A DNA stretch of 41,067 nt from Salibacter sp031581065 (GTDB taxonomy: Bacteria; Bacteroidota; Bacteroidia; Flavobacteriales_G; Salibacteraceae), in assembly GCF_031581065.1 (NCBI RefSeq), contig NZ_JAVLBN010000019.1, positions 1-41,067 of the forward strand, read 5' to 3'. The notes under the pieces are model-generated. The model was given only the letters and a program-made list of their open reading frames with translations, had not been told where the DNA came from and made no database searches. The number at the start of each line of letters is the position of its first letter. The first letter of the stretch is position 1. Positions 34,052 through 41,067 of this stretch are shown in pieces. The translations under genes and the position numbers were made by a program.

Positions 34052-35026
34052 TTATTGCTGTAAAGAAAACTCAACCCATGAATTGAAAAACGATTTTAGA
34101 CTATAACCTGCAGCAGTGACTTGCTGCGGAACAAGGCTCGCCTCAGATAGTCCCGGAACTGTATTGACCTCGATGAAATAAGGTTGGTTATCTTTTACAA
34201 TGAAGTCAACCCTGCAAACGCCTCTTAAGTCCAGCGTTTCAAAAATGAGTTTTGAGATTCCGCTCACTTTTCGTTCAATTTCATCATTGACTTTTGCCGG
34301 AGTTATTTCATTTGATGCTCCGTGGTATTTTGCCTCGTAATCAAAGAACTCGTTTTCAGAGATTATTTCAGTCAAAGGCAATGATTTTATTTGTCCTTCA
34401 ATATTGTGAACACCACAAGTGATTTCACGACCTTCAATGAACTCTTCAACGATAACCGTTTTATCAAACTCAAATGCGTATTCTATAGCCGGCAAAAGTT
34501 CATCAGCGGTTTTCACTTTTGTAATTCCAAAACTCGATCCGGCTTCATTTGGTTTGACGAAACAGGGCAAACCAACAAGATCCACAATTTCCGAGAAATC
34601 GATTTGTTGACTTCTTTTAAGGTATTTTGCCTTTGCCATGACAACACCGTAGTGTCGCAATAATGAAGAGCACATTGCTTTATTAAAAGTTAATGCAGAT
34701 TGGAAAGTAAGGCATGAAGAGTACGGTATCTCCAATAAATCAAAGTAGCCCTGGAGCAATCCATTTTCACCCGGGCTGCCGTGGATTGCAATGAAAACTC
34801 CGTCAAAGTTGATTTTGTTTCCATTGATATCAATTGAGAAATCGTCCTTGTTGACAGGGTATTGGTGATCGTCTTTTTCACAATACCATTCTTTACCGCG
34901 AACCATGATTTTGTAAACGTTGTACAAATCTGTATCAATATTGCTCGCGACAACATTAGCACTCTTTAAACTCACCTCATATTCTGATGAGTCGCCACCC
35001 ATGGCTACGGCTATATTCTTTTTCAT
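34052..35026 (-). CDS. ddl: D-alanine--D-alanine ligase
   Basis: Ddl joins two D-Ala for the end of the peptidoglycan stem peptide in the cytoplasm. The 324-aa ATP-grasp product has AVAMGGDSSEYEVSLKSA (N-terminal substrate loop), HGSPGENGLLQGYFDLLEIP, LPCFVKPNEAGSSFGITKV (ATP lid), EEFIEGREITCG, and the metal/substrate end RVDFIVKDNQPYFIEVNTVPGLSEASLVPQQ. Length is as usual. Its neighbour on the same strand is the LysM glucosaminidase (84 bp downstream), so two cell-wall genes lie together, though a common transcript is not certain. Confidence 0.97.
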   Translation of the reverse strand: MKKNIAVAMGGDSSEYEVSLKSANVVASNIDTDLYNVYKIMVRGKEWYCEKDDHQYPVNKDDFSIDINGNKINFDGVFIAIHGSPGENGLLQGYFDLLEIPYSSCLTFQSALTFNKAMCSSLLRHYGVVMAKAKYLKRSQQIDFSEIVDLVGLPCFVKPNEAGSSFGITKVKTADELLPAIEYAFEFDKTVIVEEFIEGREITCGVHNIEGQIKSLPLTEIISENEFFDYEAKYHGASNEITPAKVNDEIERKVSGISKLIFETLDLRGVCRVDFIVKDNQPYFIEVNTVPGLSEASLVPQQVTAAGYSLKSFFNSWVEFSLQQ

Positions 35027-35184
35027 AAAACGTGCCTTATTTCACTGCTTTGCAAATTACAGCTTATTAAAGCTATGAGAATTTCAATATTTGATTTTTG
35101 TAAACAAAACAAGTGTTAATTCTAATTAGGTTTGGATCTGACCAAAAAAGTGAAATCATTGGATACAATTTCTATTTTTATCCC

Positions 35185-36252
35185 GTGAAGAAGACCCTTG
35201 CATTTATTTTATATCTGCTGATTGTTGGATCTGGATTATCGCAGAGCGCAATAATCAAACCTCATTATGGTTTCACATGGCCTCACAGGTCTAGTATTAC
35301 CCACCTTGTTGAAAATCACACTGCCGGATTATCACTCAGTTTTGAAAAGCAGGTTTCTGGCAAGCAGTACTGGCACCGGGACTATAACTTTCCATCAGTT
35401 GGTGTTTCAGGATATTACACTCAACTTGGGAATAAAGATGTACTCGGTTATGCACTGGGTGCAATAGGGTATTTGAAATTTTATCCTTACAGGTTTTCAA
35501 AAGGCCGGCTCTATTTTAAAACGGGAGGTGGTTATGGTTATATCAGCAAAAAATGGAATCCTGAAAGCAATCATAAAAATGTCATTATCAGCTCGCACAG
35601 TAATTTGTTGATTCAACTTGAAAGTGGAGTGGAATTGAGGCTTGGTGATAGGCTGGCTACTTCTATTGGTGTTGGAGTAACGCACTTTAGTAACGGTAGT
35701 ACCACGCTTCCCAACAAAGGGGTGAACTACCTGGCGGCAAATGTTGGGTTGCAATATAAAATCAATGAACCGGATACATTTGATTTGAAACGGAGTTCTA
35801 TCGACTCATCCAGGTTTATGCTCAATTTAAGAGCCTCTGGATTTTATAAAGAAGGATTATATGAGCTCACAGGAAAAAAGCCGGTTTCTACTGTCAGACT
35901 TGAGTTTTCATACAAAGCATCCTTAAAGTCGAAAATCACTTTTGGCTCTGACCTGATGTATAACGGAACATTAGCAAGTTACTACGAGGAACAGGGCTAC
36001 GAGAGCTCTAACAATTTTCAGGCAGGAACAACAGTAGGATATCATTTGAATTTACACAAGTTCGAAATATTCTTACACCAGGGATTTTACCTGTATTCTT
36101 TTGATTATCCTGATGGCAGGCTTTATCAAAGGTTAGGTCTCATGGTTGACTTGTCAAAAGGCTGGTTTGTGAATGGAAGTATCAAGTCTCACCTGGTTAC
36201 GGCCGATTATTTTGAAATTGGAATTGGAAAAACTCTATGGCGAAGCAACTAA
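35185..36252 (+). CDS. PagL-like lipid A deacylase / acyloxyacyl hydrolase barrel protein
   Basis: The 355-aa product has a signal peptide (LAFILYLLIVGSGLSQS). Residues ~25-195 resemble the PagL family (PF09411), an eight-strand outer-membrane barrel that removes a 3-O acyl chain from lipid A. The catalytic pair is seen at H167 and S169 in THFSNGS, followed by the usual NKGVNYLAANVGLQY strand. A second barrel-like region (about 205-355) follows and is typical of Bacteroidota members annotated acyloxyacyl hydrolase. I choose GTG 35185: the frame continues upstream to GTG 35113, but only 35185 gives a clean signal peptide, and an intergenic copy of the dispersed 10-mer lies at 35134. The stop overlaps the next gene by 16 nt. 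Confidence 0.75.
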   Translation: MKKTLAFILYLLIVGSGLSQSAIIKPHYGFTWPHRSSITHLVENHTAGLSLSFEKQVSGKQYWHRDYNFPSVGVSGYYTQLGNKDVLGYALGAIGYLKFYPYRFSKGRLYFKTGGGYGYISKKWNPESNHKNVIISSHSNLLIQLESGVELRLGDRLATSIGVGVTHFSNGSTTLPNKGVNYLAANVGLQYKINEPDTFDLKRSSIDSSRFMLNLRASGFYKEGLYELTGKKPVSTVRLEFSYKASLKSKITFGSDLMYNGTLASYYEEQGYESSNNFQAGTTVGYHLNLHKFEIFLHQGFYLYSFDYPDGRLYQRLGLMVDLSKGWFVNGSIKSHLVTADYFEIGIGKTLWRSN

Positions 36253-36971
36253 CAGTAATACTGAGCATTATCGTGCTTTTATCGGGTTGTGACAAAAGCC
36301 TGGTTGGTGATTGTTTCGTAAAGCGGGGCAGCGTGAAGAAAGAAGTGCGGTATTTTGACCAGTCGTTTAACAGTATTCAGAGCCAGGATATGGTGGATGT
36401 AGTGATTGTAGCTGATTCAATTCATTTTGTAGAAGTTTCAGCTGGCGAAAATCTACTTTCAAAAGTCACGACCAAAGTTGAAGGTAACTTTTTGATTATC
36501 GATAAAGAATCGAATTGTAACTGGACAAGAGAATTTAAAAAGCCAACAGTTTATGTTCATTTACCAATGGTCAGAACCATCGAGTATCGCGGGAACGGAA
36601 CGATAGAAAGTAGAGGAGAGCTCATTGGGGATACATTATCAATTCATAGCTGGATGGGAGGGGAGAAAATCCAATTAAACGTTGATTACAACCGAGTTGA
36701 AACCTATCACCACTCAGGAACTACCGATATTGTTTTGAATGGAGAAGCGAATGAACTTTCATGCTACAAGCATTCAATGGGAAAATTAAAGCTATTCGGG
36801 TTGCGGGTTTTGAATGCTTACGTAGACACAAAAAGCTCAACCGATGCTGAACTTTGGATCACGAACAGGATTGATTACAAACTCAATTTTGAGGGAGATA
36901 TTCTGTTAAAAGGTGATCCTGTGATCAATAAACTCGAACATACAGGGAACGGAATTCTTATCCATAATTGA
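36237..36971 (+). CDS. Head GIN-domain (DUF2807) lipoprotein
   Basis: The 244-aa product has a lipobox (ILSIIVLLSGCDKS, Cys18). The rest is a right-handed beta-solenoid-like DUF2807 domain: FNSIQSQDMVDVVIV, then repeated short strands with alternating hydrophobic residues (IEYRGNGTIESRGEL, ETYHHSGTTDIVLNGEANEL, NAYVDTKSSTDAELW). Proteins of this family sit on the Bacteroidota cell surface or periplasm and have no assigned biochemical role. It starts inside the deacylase gene (16-nt overlap), so the two are translationally coupled. The stop faces that of the SDR with one base between them. Confidence 0.83.
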   Translation: MAKQLTVILSIIVLLSGCDKSLVGDCFVKRGSVKKEVRYFDQSFNSIQSQDMVDVVIVADSIHFVEVSAGENLLSKVTTKVEGNFLIIDKESNCNWTREFKKPTVYVHLPMVRTIEYRGNGTIESRGELIGDTLSIHSWMGGEKIQLNVDYNRVETYHHSGTTDIVLNGEANELSCYKHSMGKLKLFGLRVLNAYVDTKSSTDAELWITNRIDYKLNFEGDILLKGDPVINKLEHTGNGILIHN

Positions 36972-36972
36972 A

Positions 36973-37653
36973 TCACGGATTTGACAATGAAAGTGGGATG
37001 ATTTGCCCGTTACCGGCCTCGTGGAAGTTGAGCGTTATATTCAAAATTGTTTGAGCTGCCTTTTCTGAAGTAAGTTGCGCTTTTCCCTTTGGAAATGCTG
37101 TTTGAAACATTTCCGTTTCAACACTCCCCAAAGCAATCGAATTGAAACGGCCATCAGTGTATTCTTCTTTGAGGCACTGTGTTGCCGCCATGATAGCTGC
37201 TTTTGAAGCGCTGTAGCCAAGTAGCTCAGGAAACTTTACGGAGTTTTGAAATCCGCCCATGCTGCCAATTGTTACGGTGTGGTAACTTTGAGAGAGACAA
37301 CCGTTTTTTGTCAGTTCTTTAAAAAGCAGAAGTGGAGCTATCGAGTTGACCTGAAACATTTTCTCCAAATCATCTTCAGAGATTTTTTCCAGCTTGTCTT
37401 TTATCAGCAAACCCGCATTTAAAATGAGGTAATCGAGTTTTATTTTGTGGTTCTGAAGAGCAGTTATTAATTTTTTTCTTCCTTTTTCTTCAGTGTACAG
37501 GCACTCAACAACAATAAGATTTTCATTGTTGAGTTGATGAAGTGTAGAGCCATTTCGTGTTACAGCTACAACTTTCATGTTATTTTTGAGAGCTTGCTTT
37601 GCGAGTGCGAAACCAAGCCCTCTGCTGCTACCGGTTATGAGAACAGTTTTCAT
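36973..37653 (-). CDS. Short-chain dehydrogenase/reductase (SDR)
   Basis: This 226-aa cytoplasmic oxidoreductase has the classical SDR fold: the NAD(P)-binding TGSSRGLG at residues 7-14, the NAG stretch (LILNAGLL), the catalytic Ser in TIGSMGG, and the YSASKAA motif with active Tyr and Lys (about 154-158). A basic residue in the Gly-rich loop (SSRG) favours NADP(H). The substrate cannot be predicted. The length is short for a typical ~250-aa SDR, but the motif set is complete. The start is only 20 bp from that of the divergent barrel gene. Confidence 0.85.
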   Translation of the reverse strand: MKTVLITGSSRGLGFALAKQALKNNMKVVAVTRNGSTLHQLNNENLIVVECLYTEEKGRKKLITALQNHKIKLDYLILNAGLLIKDKLEKISEDDLEKMFQVNSIAPLLLFKELTKNGCLSQSYHTVTIGSMGGFQNSVKFPELLGYSASKAAIMAATQCLKEEYTDGRFNSIALGSVETEMFQTAFPKGKAQLTSEKAAQTILNITLNFHEAGNGQIIPLSLSNP

Positions 37654-37661
37654 TTATTGAA

Positions 37662-37669
37662 TAGCTTTG
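37662..37669 (+). promoter_or_regulatory. Candidate -7 box of the small barrel gene
   Basis: TAGCTTTG is an exact TAnnTTTG match, 4 nt before ATG 37674, in a 20-bp space between divergent starts. Transcription would begin at or next to the ATG, suggesting a leaderless mRNA. There is no TTTG at the usual distance upstream. Confidence 0.35.
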
Positions 37670-37673
37670 AAAT

Positions 37674-38228
37674 ATGATACCAAAGAAAACAATTCTGCTT
37701 TTGGTTCTGACCATTACGGTTCCTTTTTTCCTGAGCGCTCAATATGTGCCTGAGGACAATGAGGAGAATTACCAAAAAAAGGAGGAGAAAGAAAACTCTT
37801 TTGATTGGGATAATGCCTACATAGGTGGCGGATTGGGGCTTAATTTTGGAGATATTACCTATATCAACGTCAATCCAATTTTTGGTTACTGGTTTAGCGA
37901 GAAATTTACATCTGGAGTTGGAATAAATTACCAGTATTTTTCTGATAATATCTACAACTACTCAACCAGCATGTACGGGGGGAATGTCTTTTCCCGATAC
38001 ATTGTTTATGAACCCATTTTCCTTCATGGAGAAATAGAAGTGTTAAATGGTGAGTTTGGCTACAACGAAGGTCGCAGTAACTTTACCAGTGTATTTGTTG
38101 GCGGAGGTTACATGCAGCGTTACGGCAACAGTTTTATCGCAGCTACTTTACTGTACAACCTGAATGATGATTCCAGGAGTCCGTACACGAACCCCTTATT
38201 CCGAATCAATTTTGGTGTAAACTTTTAA
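37674..38228 (+). CDS. Small outer-membrane beta-barrel protein (porin-like)
   Basis: The 184-aa product has a signal peptide (ILLLVLTITVPFFLSAQ). After a charged linker (NEENYQKKEEKEN) come eight or so amphipathic strands (AYIGGGLGLNFGDITYINVNP, FTSGVGINYQYFSD, SVFVGGGYMQRYG) and a C-terminal RINFGVNF, ending in an aromatic residue as in barrels recognised by BamA. The function is unknown; it could be a small porin or an attachment protein. The stop shares the TTAA with that of purL on the other strand. A dispersed 10-mer lies within the signal-peptide codons (37703). Confidence 0.75.
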   Translation: MIPKKTILLLVLTITVPFFLSAQYVPEDNEENYQKKEEKENSFDWDNAYIGGGLGLNFGDITYINVNPIFGYWFSEKFTSGVGINYQYFSDNIYNYSTSMYGGNVFSRYIVYEPIFLHGEIEVLNGEFGYNEGRSNFTSVFVGGGYMQRYGNSFIAATLLYNLNDDSRSPYTNPLFRINFGVNF

Positions 38229-40462
38229 TCCAGAGCCTTTTCTAAAGCTTCGTTGTAAAGCGATTTGAAGTGTGAAATGTCTCCCCAATTCTCATCGTCA
38301 ATTGTGATTTCACCTTTGGTTACGTAGCCCAGTAAGCTGTAGTCTATTCCAAAGTGCGTCATCATTTCCATGAAGTCTTCATTGTAAATAGTCGGAACCG
38401 AAACCACAACTCTCGATTGCGCTTCACCAAAGAGGAATGCGTCCTTGCGGATGATTTGATCGGTTGTAATATTGAACCCGAGATCGCGGTGAACGGCACT
38501 TTCTAAAAGTGTTGTGAAGAGCCCGCCATTTGAGCAGTCGTGAGCTGATACGATGAGCTTTTCTTCGATCAGTTTTAACACTGCATCCTGAACTTCCTGT
38601 TCGCTTTCAAGATCGAAATACGGGGCCGGAGATTCTTTCACTCCGTGATATTTAGCGAGATATTCACTCGATGAAATGTCGTTGTGGTTTTCACCGATAA
38701 CATAAATCATATCGCTTTCCTTCTTGAAGTCGAGCGACATCGTATTGTCTTTTTCCAACAATCCAATCATCCCGATTGTAGGCGTTGGGAAAACCGGCAC
38801 ATCACCGTCCTTCGTCACCGTTTGGTTGTAGAAAGAAACATTACCACCTGTTACAGGAGTTTTTAGCGCTTCGCAGGCGCTTCCCATTCCCTGAACAGCT
38901 TTTACAAACTGCCAGTAAGATTCAGGATTATAAGGGTTCCCAAAGTTTAAGCAGTTACTGATTGCTGAAGGTTTTCCGCCAGTACAAACAATGTTTCTCG
39001 CAGCTTCACAAACGGCAATTTGAGTTCCTTTGTAAGGATCAGCATTGACGTAACGCGAGTTGCAATCGACAGACATCGCAATGGCACGGTCAGATCCTTT
39101 GATCTGCGCCACACCCGCATCGGCTGGTTCGTTAGTCGTCATGTTTGCGGTTCCGACCATTGAATCGTACTGCTCAGAGATCCAATTTTTTGATGCGATG
39201 TTCGGTTGCTGAATTAAGAACTCGGCCACTTTTTTCAGATCCTTAGGTTCTTCAATACTCGCAATGGTGAATTTTTGATATTCTTTGAAGTAAGCCGGTT
39301 CTGAATATTCGCGCTCATAAACCGGAGCTCCACCACCTAGTACGAGTGGCTCAGCAGGTGTTGTGGCGATTAGCTCTCCGTTCTTGTGGAAATTCAACTC
39401 GCCACCTTCAGTAACCTCACCGATTTGTACAGCGTTGAGGTCCCACTTTTCAAAAATATCTTCAACAATTTTTTCTTTTCCTTTCTTCACAACAACAAGC
39501 ATGCGTTCCTGAGACTCAGAAAGTAAAATTTCAAATCCGTGCATGCCATCCTGGCGAGTTGGAACTTTATCGAGGTCGATATCCATTCCAAATCCTTCTT
39601 CGGCAGACATCTCAGCTGTGGAGCAAGTGATTCCGGCAGCTCCCATGTCCTGCATTCCCACGACTGCATCAGTATCAGCTAGTTCGAGTGTAGCTTCTAA
39701 CAAAAGTTTTTCTTGGAATGGATCGCCTACCTGAACAGATGGTAAATCATCTGTAGAGGCATCTGTGATATCTTTAGAGGCAAAAGCAGCTCCATGAATT
39801 CCGTCTTTTCCGGTTGCTGAGCCTACAATATAAACAGGGTTTCCGGCTCCGTGTGATGTAGCCGAAAGTGTTTTGCCGGCTTCAACGATACCGGCTGAGA
39901 AAGCATTGACAAGTGGATTTGTATTAAACGATTCATCAAAAAATGTCTCTCCACTCAAAACCGGAACGCCAAAAGAGTTTCCGTAATTACCAATTCCTTT
40001 CACAACTCCTTTTAGGAGCCATTTTGTTTTGTCGAGTTTCAAATCTCCAAATCGGAGCGAATTCATTTGAGCAATTGGGCGAGCTCCCATCGTGAAGATG
40101 TCGCGGTTGATTCCGCCAACGCCTGTTGCTGCTCCCTGATACGGCTCAATAGCAGATGGATGATTGTGCGATTCAATCTTGAATGCACAGGCAAGTCCAT
40201 CACCGATATCAACAAGTCCGGCATTTTCTTCACCGGCCTCAGCCAGGAGGTGCGGACCTTTCTTTGGAAGAGTCTTTAGCCAAATGATCGAGTTTTTATA
40301 AGAGCAGTGCTCACTCCACATTGCCGAGTATATACTCACCTCGCAAAAATTGGGTTCGCGACCTAAAATTTCTTTCACTTTCTCGTACTCTTCACCGAGT
40401 AATCCGAGTTGAATGGCTTGATCTTTCGTGGCAATTACCGTATCTGCAGCGTTTTTAGACAT
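38225..40462 (-). CDS. purL: Phosphoribosylformylglycinamidine synthase subunit PurL (small type)
   Basis: PurL converts FGAR, ATP and ammonia to FGAM in purine biosynthesis. At 745 aa it is the short, Bacillus-like form that lacks the N-terminal PurS-like and C-terminal glutaminase parts of the large enzyme, so separate purS and purQ genes must exist elsewhere. Motifs include CEVSIYSAMWSEHCSYKN, KIESHNHPSAIEPYQGAATG, GMQDMGAAGITCSTAEMSAE and the second ATP-type half with GGNVSFYNQT and SAHDCSNGGL. A TATTTTTG promoter box and a palindrome lie just upstream. The stop overlaps the barrel gene stop by 3 nt. Confidence 0.97.
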   Translation of the reverse strand: MSKNAADTVIATKDQAIQLGLLGEEYEKVKEILGREPNFCEVSIYSAMWSEHCSYKNSIIWLKTLPKKGPHLLAEAGEENAGLVDIGDGLACAFKIESHNHPSAIEPYQGAATGVGGINRDIFTMGARPIAQMNSLRFGDLKLDKTKWLLKGVVKGIGNYGNSFGVPVLSGETFFDESFNTNPLVNAFSAGIVEAGKTLSATSHGAGNPVYIVGSATGKDGIHGAAFASKDITDASTDDLPSVQVGDPFQEKLLLEATLELADTDAVVGMQDMGAAGITCSTAEMSAEEGFGMDIDLDKVPTRQDGMHGFEILLSESQERMLVVVKKGKEKIVEDIFEKWDLNAVQIGEVTEGGELNFHKNGELIATTPAEPLVLGGGAPVYEREYSEPAYFKEYQKFTIASIEEPKDLKKVAEFLIQQPNIASKNWISEQYDSMVGTANMTTNEPADAGVAQIKGSDRAIAMSVDCNSRYVNADPYKGTQIAVCEAARNIVCTGGKPSAISNCLNFGNPYNPESYWQFVKAVQGMGSACEALKTPVTGGNVSFYNQTVTKDGDVPVFPTPTIGMIGLLEKDNTMSLDFKKESDMIYVIGENHNDISSSEYLAKYHGVKESPAPYFDLESEQEVQDAVLKLIEEKLIVSAHDCSNGGLFTTLLESAVHRDLGFNITTDQIIRKDAFLFGEAQSRVVVSVPTIYNEDFMEMMTHFGIDYSLLGYVTKGEITIDDENWGDISHFKSLYNEALEKALD

Positions 40463-40482
40463 GCTCTTATTTTTTGATGCTG

Positions 40483-40524
40483 CAAAAATAGGTATCTGTT
40501 TTGAGTTCGGTCTATATGAGACCG
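40483..40524 (-). promoter_or_regulatory. purL promoter with a 17-bp palindrome at the -33 region
   Basis: The minus strand has TATTTTTG (40490-40483), 20 nt before the purL ATG. The place of the -33 box is taken by a perfect inverted repeat, CGGTCT-ATATG-AGACCG (40508-40524), extended by one more T-A pair. There is no TTTG and no T-run after the hairpin, so an operator for a purine-responsive regulator fits better than a terminator. This is an inference. Confidence 0.45.
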
Positions 40525-40632
40525 AGTTTTACAAAAACAAATACCATAGGTTCGTATCAATAATTTTAGGGTTTTCACAAAATACTTATTTCTAATAGAC
40601 TTCTAATTTCAATGGGCAGAAGACTAATAATT

Positions 40633-41067
40633 TTAACGTGTGATCGTAATCTTTCGAACTTGTGTGTAGTCTGTTTGTGAAACAACATGCACTACATACA
40701 TGCCAACCGGCCAATTTGAAGTATTGACCTTGAGAGTGCCGGTACTATTTTGCGGAACTCCTCTGTACACAACAGAACCTGTTGCATTGTAAATCACTAC
40801 TTCTTTTGGTGGCTTCTGACCATCATTGGTGTAATTAATGTAGAGTTGGTTATTAGCAGGATTTGGATAGATTTTCAGTTCAGTCCCTTTCGCTTTTAGT
40901 GCTAAGCTGTTAGGAGATGTGACAAAATGTTCAGGGCCAATATGGCTACTGCTATCAGAGCTACTGCAAACTGAGTTCACATACGCTTCATAACCGGTAT
41001 TGGAAATTAGGTTGTTAATAGTAACTGAAGTATCATTAGTTATAATGGTATCACCTGATCCTATATT
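40633..41067 (-). CDS. T9SS type A sorting domain protein (3' end, partial)
   Basis: The frame is open from the window edge (41067) to a TAA at 40633 and gives the last 144 residues of a larger protein; the GTG at 40980 is internal, not a start. Residues 1-53 look like the end of a fibronectin III-like domain (TGYEAYVNSVCSSSDSSS and HFVTS). The last ~75 residues are the T9SS C-terminal signal: LKIYPNPANNQLYINYTN, then VVIYNATGSVVYRGVPQ, then NTSNWPVGMYVVHVV and a final KITITR. Proteins with it are exported by the type IX machine and anchored or released at the surface, so the gene depends on the gldKLMN system seen at 12-18 kb. The function of the missing N-terminal part is unknown. Confidence 0.85.
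   Translation of the reverse strand, partial: NIGSGDTIITNDTSVTINNLISNTGYEAYVNSVCSSSDSSSHIGPEHFVTSPNSLALKAKGTELKIYPNPANNQLYINYTNDGQKPPKEVVIYNATGSVVYRGVPQNSTGTLKVNTSNWPVGMYVVHVVSQTDYTQVRKITITR

Noticed and set aside
40560..40632. Imperfect inverted repeat (AGACTTCT / AGAAGACT) after the T9SS cargo gene as terminator
   Set aside because: The stem has mismatches and a long loop and lacks a T-run on the minus strand, so it is not supported.

Overview
The window is a ~40% GC chromosomal segment from a member of the Bacteroidota, most likely a free-living or marine Flavobacteriales-type organism. The evidence is a complete gliding/type IX secretion core (porP/sprF-like, gldK, gldL, gldM, gldN), a protein ending in a T9SS type A sorting domain, an LptE-like lipoprotein, a DUF5723 barrel, a head-GIN lipoprotein, and promoter-like sequences of the Bacteroidota type (TTTG, ~19-21 nt, TAnnTTTG) rather than sigma70 boxes. 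No phage, CRISPR array, rRNA or complete IS is visible. Most genes are housekeeping or envelope functions.

Layout. 1-1.5 kb: the end of a GatB/YqeY-family gene, a small MITE-like inverted-repeat element, and a membrane-anchored HELTH-motif peptidase. 1.5-8.3 kb (minus strand): groES-groEL, then miaB - sigma54-type regulator - lptE-like - TPR-like gene - secG, a tight run with 0-6 bp junctions behind a very good promoter at 8317-8347. 8.5-18.1 kb (plus strand): topA, an arginase-fold protein with a broken metal site, then porP/sprF-gldK-gldL-gldM-gldN, the motor and ring components of T9SS and gliding. 18.1-20.4 kb (minus): the ribosome-assembly GTPases der and era. 20.4-20.7 kb (plus): an initiator tRNA-fMet preceded by a degenerate, hairpin-rich partial copy of itself. 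20.7-25.5 kb (minus): surface-polysaccharide genes (O-antigen ligase/polymerase-like, Wzz-like, flippase, FkbM methyltransferase). 25.6-32.8 kb (plus): glycosyltransferase, rnhB, an unknown envelope protein, a lipoprotein cyclophilin, a 902-aa membrane-anchored repeat protein and a DUF5723 barrel, several joined by 4-bp overlaps. 33-41 kb: LysM glucosaminidase, ddl, a PagL-like deacylase, a GIN-domain lipoprotein, an SDR, a small beta-barrel protein, purL, and the 3' end of a T9SS cargo gene.

The most unusual signal is not a gene. A 10-mer, GGTCAGADCC (D = A, G or T, never C), occurs 19 times in 41 kb on either strand, against roughly 0.15-0.3 expected by chance. It is balanced between strands (10 plus, 9 minus), lies mostly inside genes in several reading frames, and is usually preceded by A-pyrimidine. 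This is the behaviour of a DNA uptake sequence or another genome-wide iterated recognition site; I know of no such element described for Bacteroidota. The second is the tRNA-fMet leader: a 27-bp exact repeat of the tRNA 5' half followed by three consecutive hairpins and a remnant anticodon arm, apparently inside the tRNA transcript. The third is the arginase-like gene between topA and the T9SS genes, which has lost three of six canonical metal ligands.
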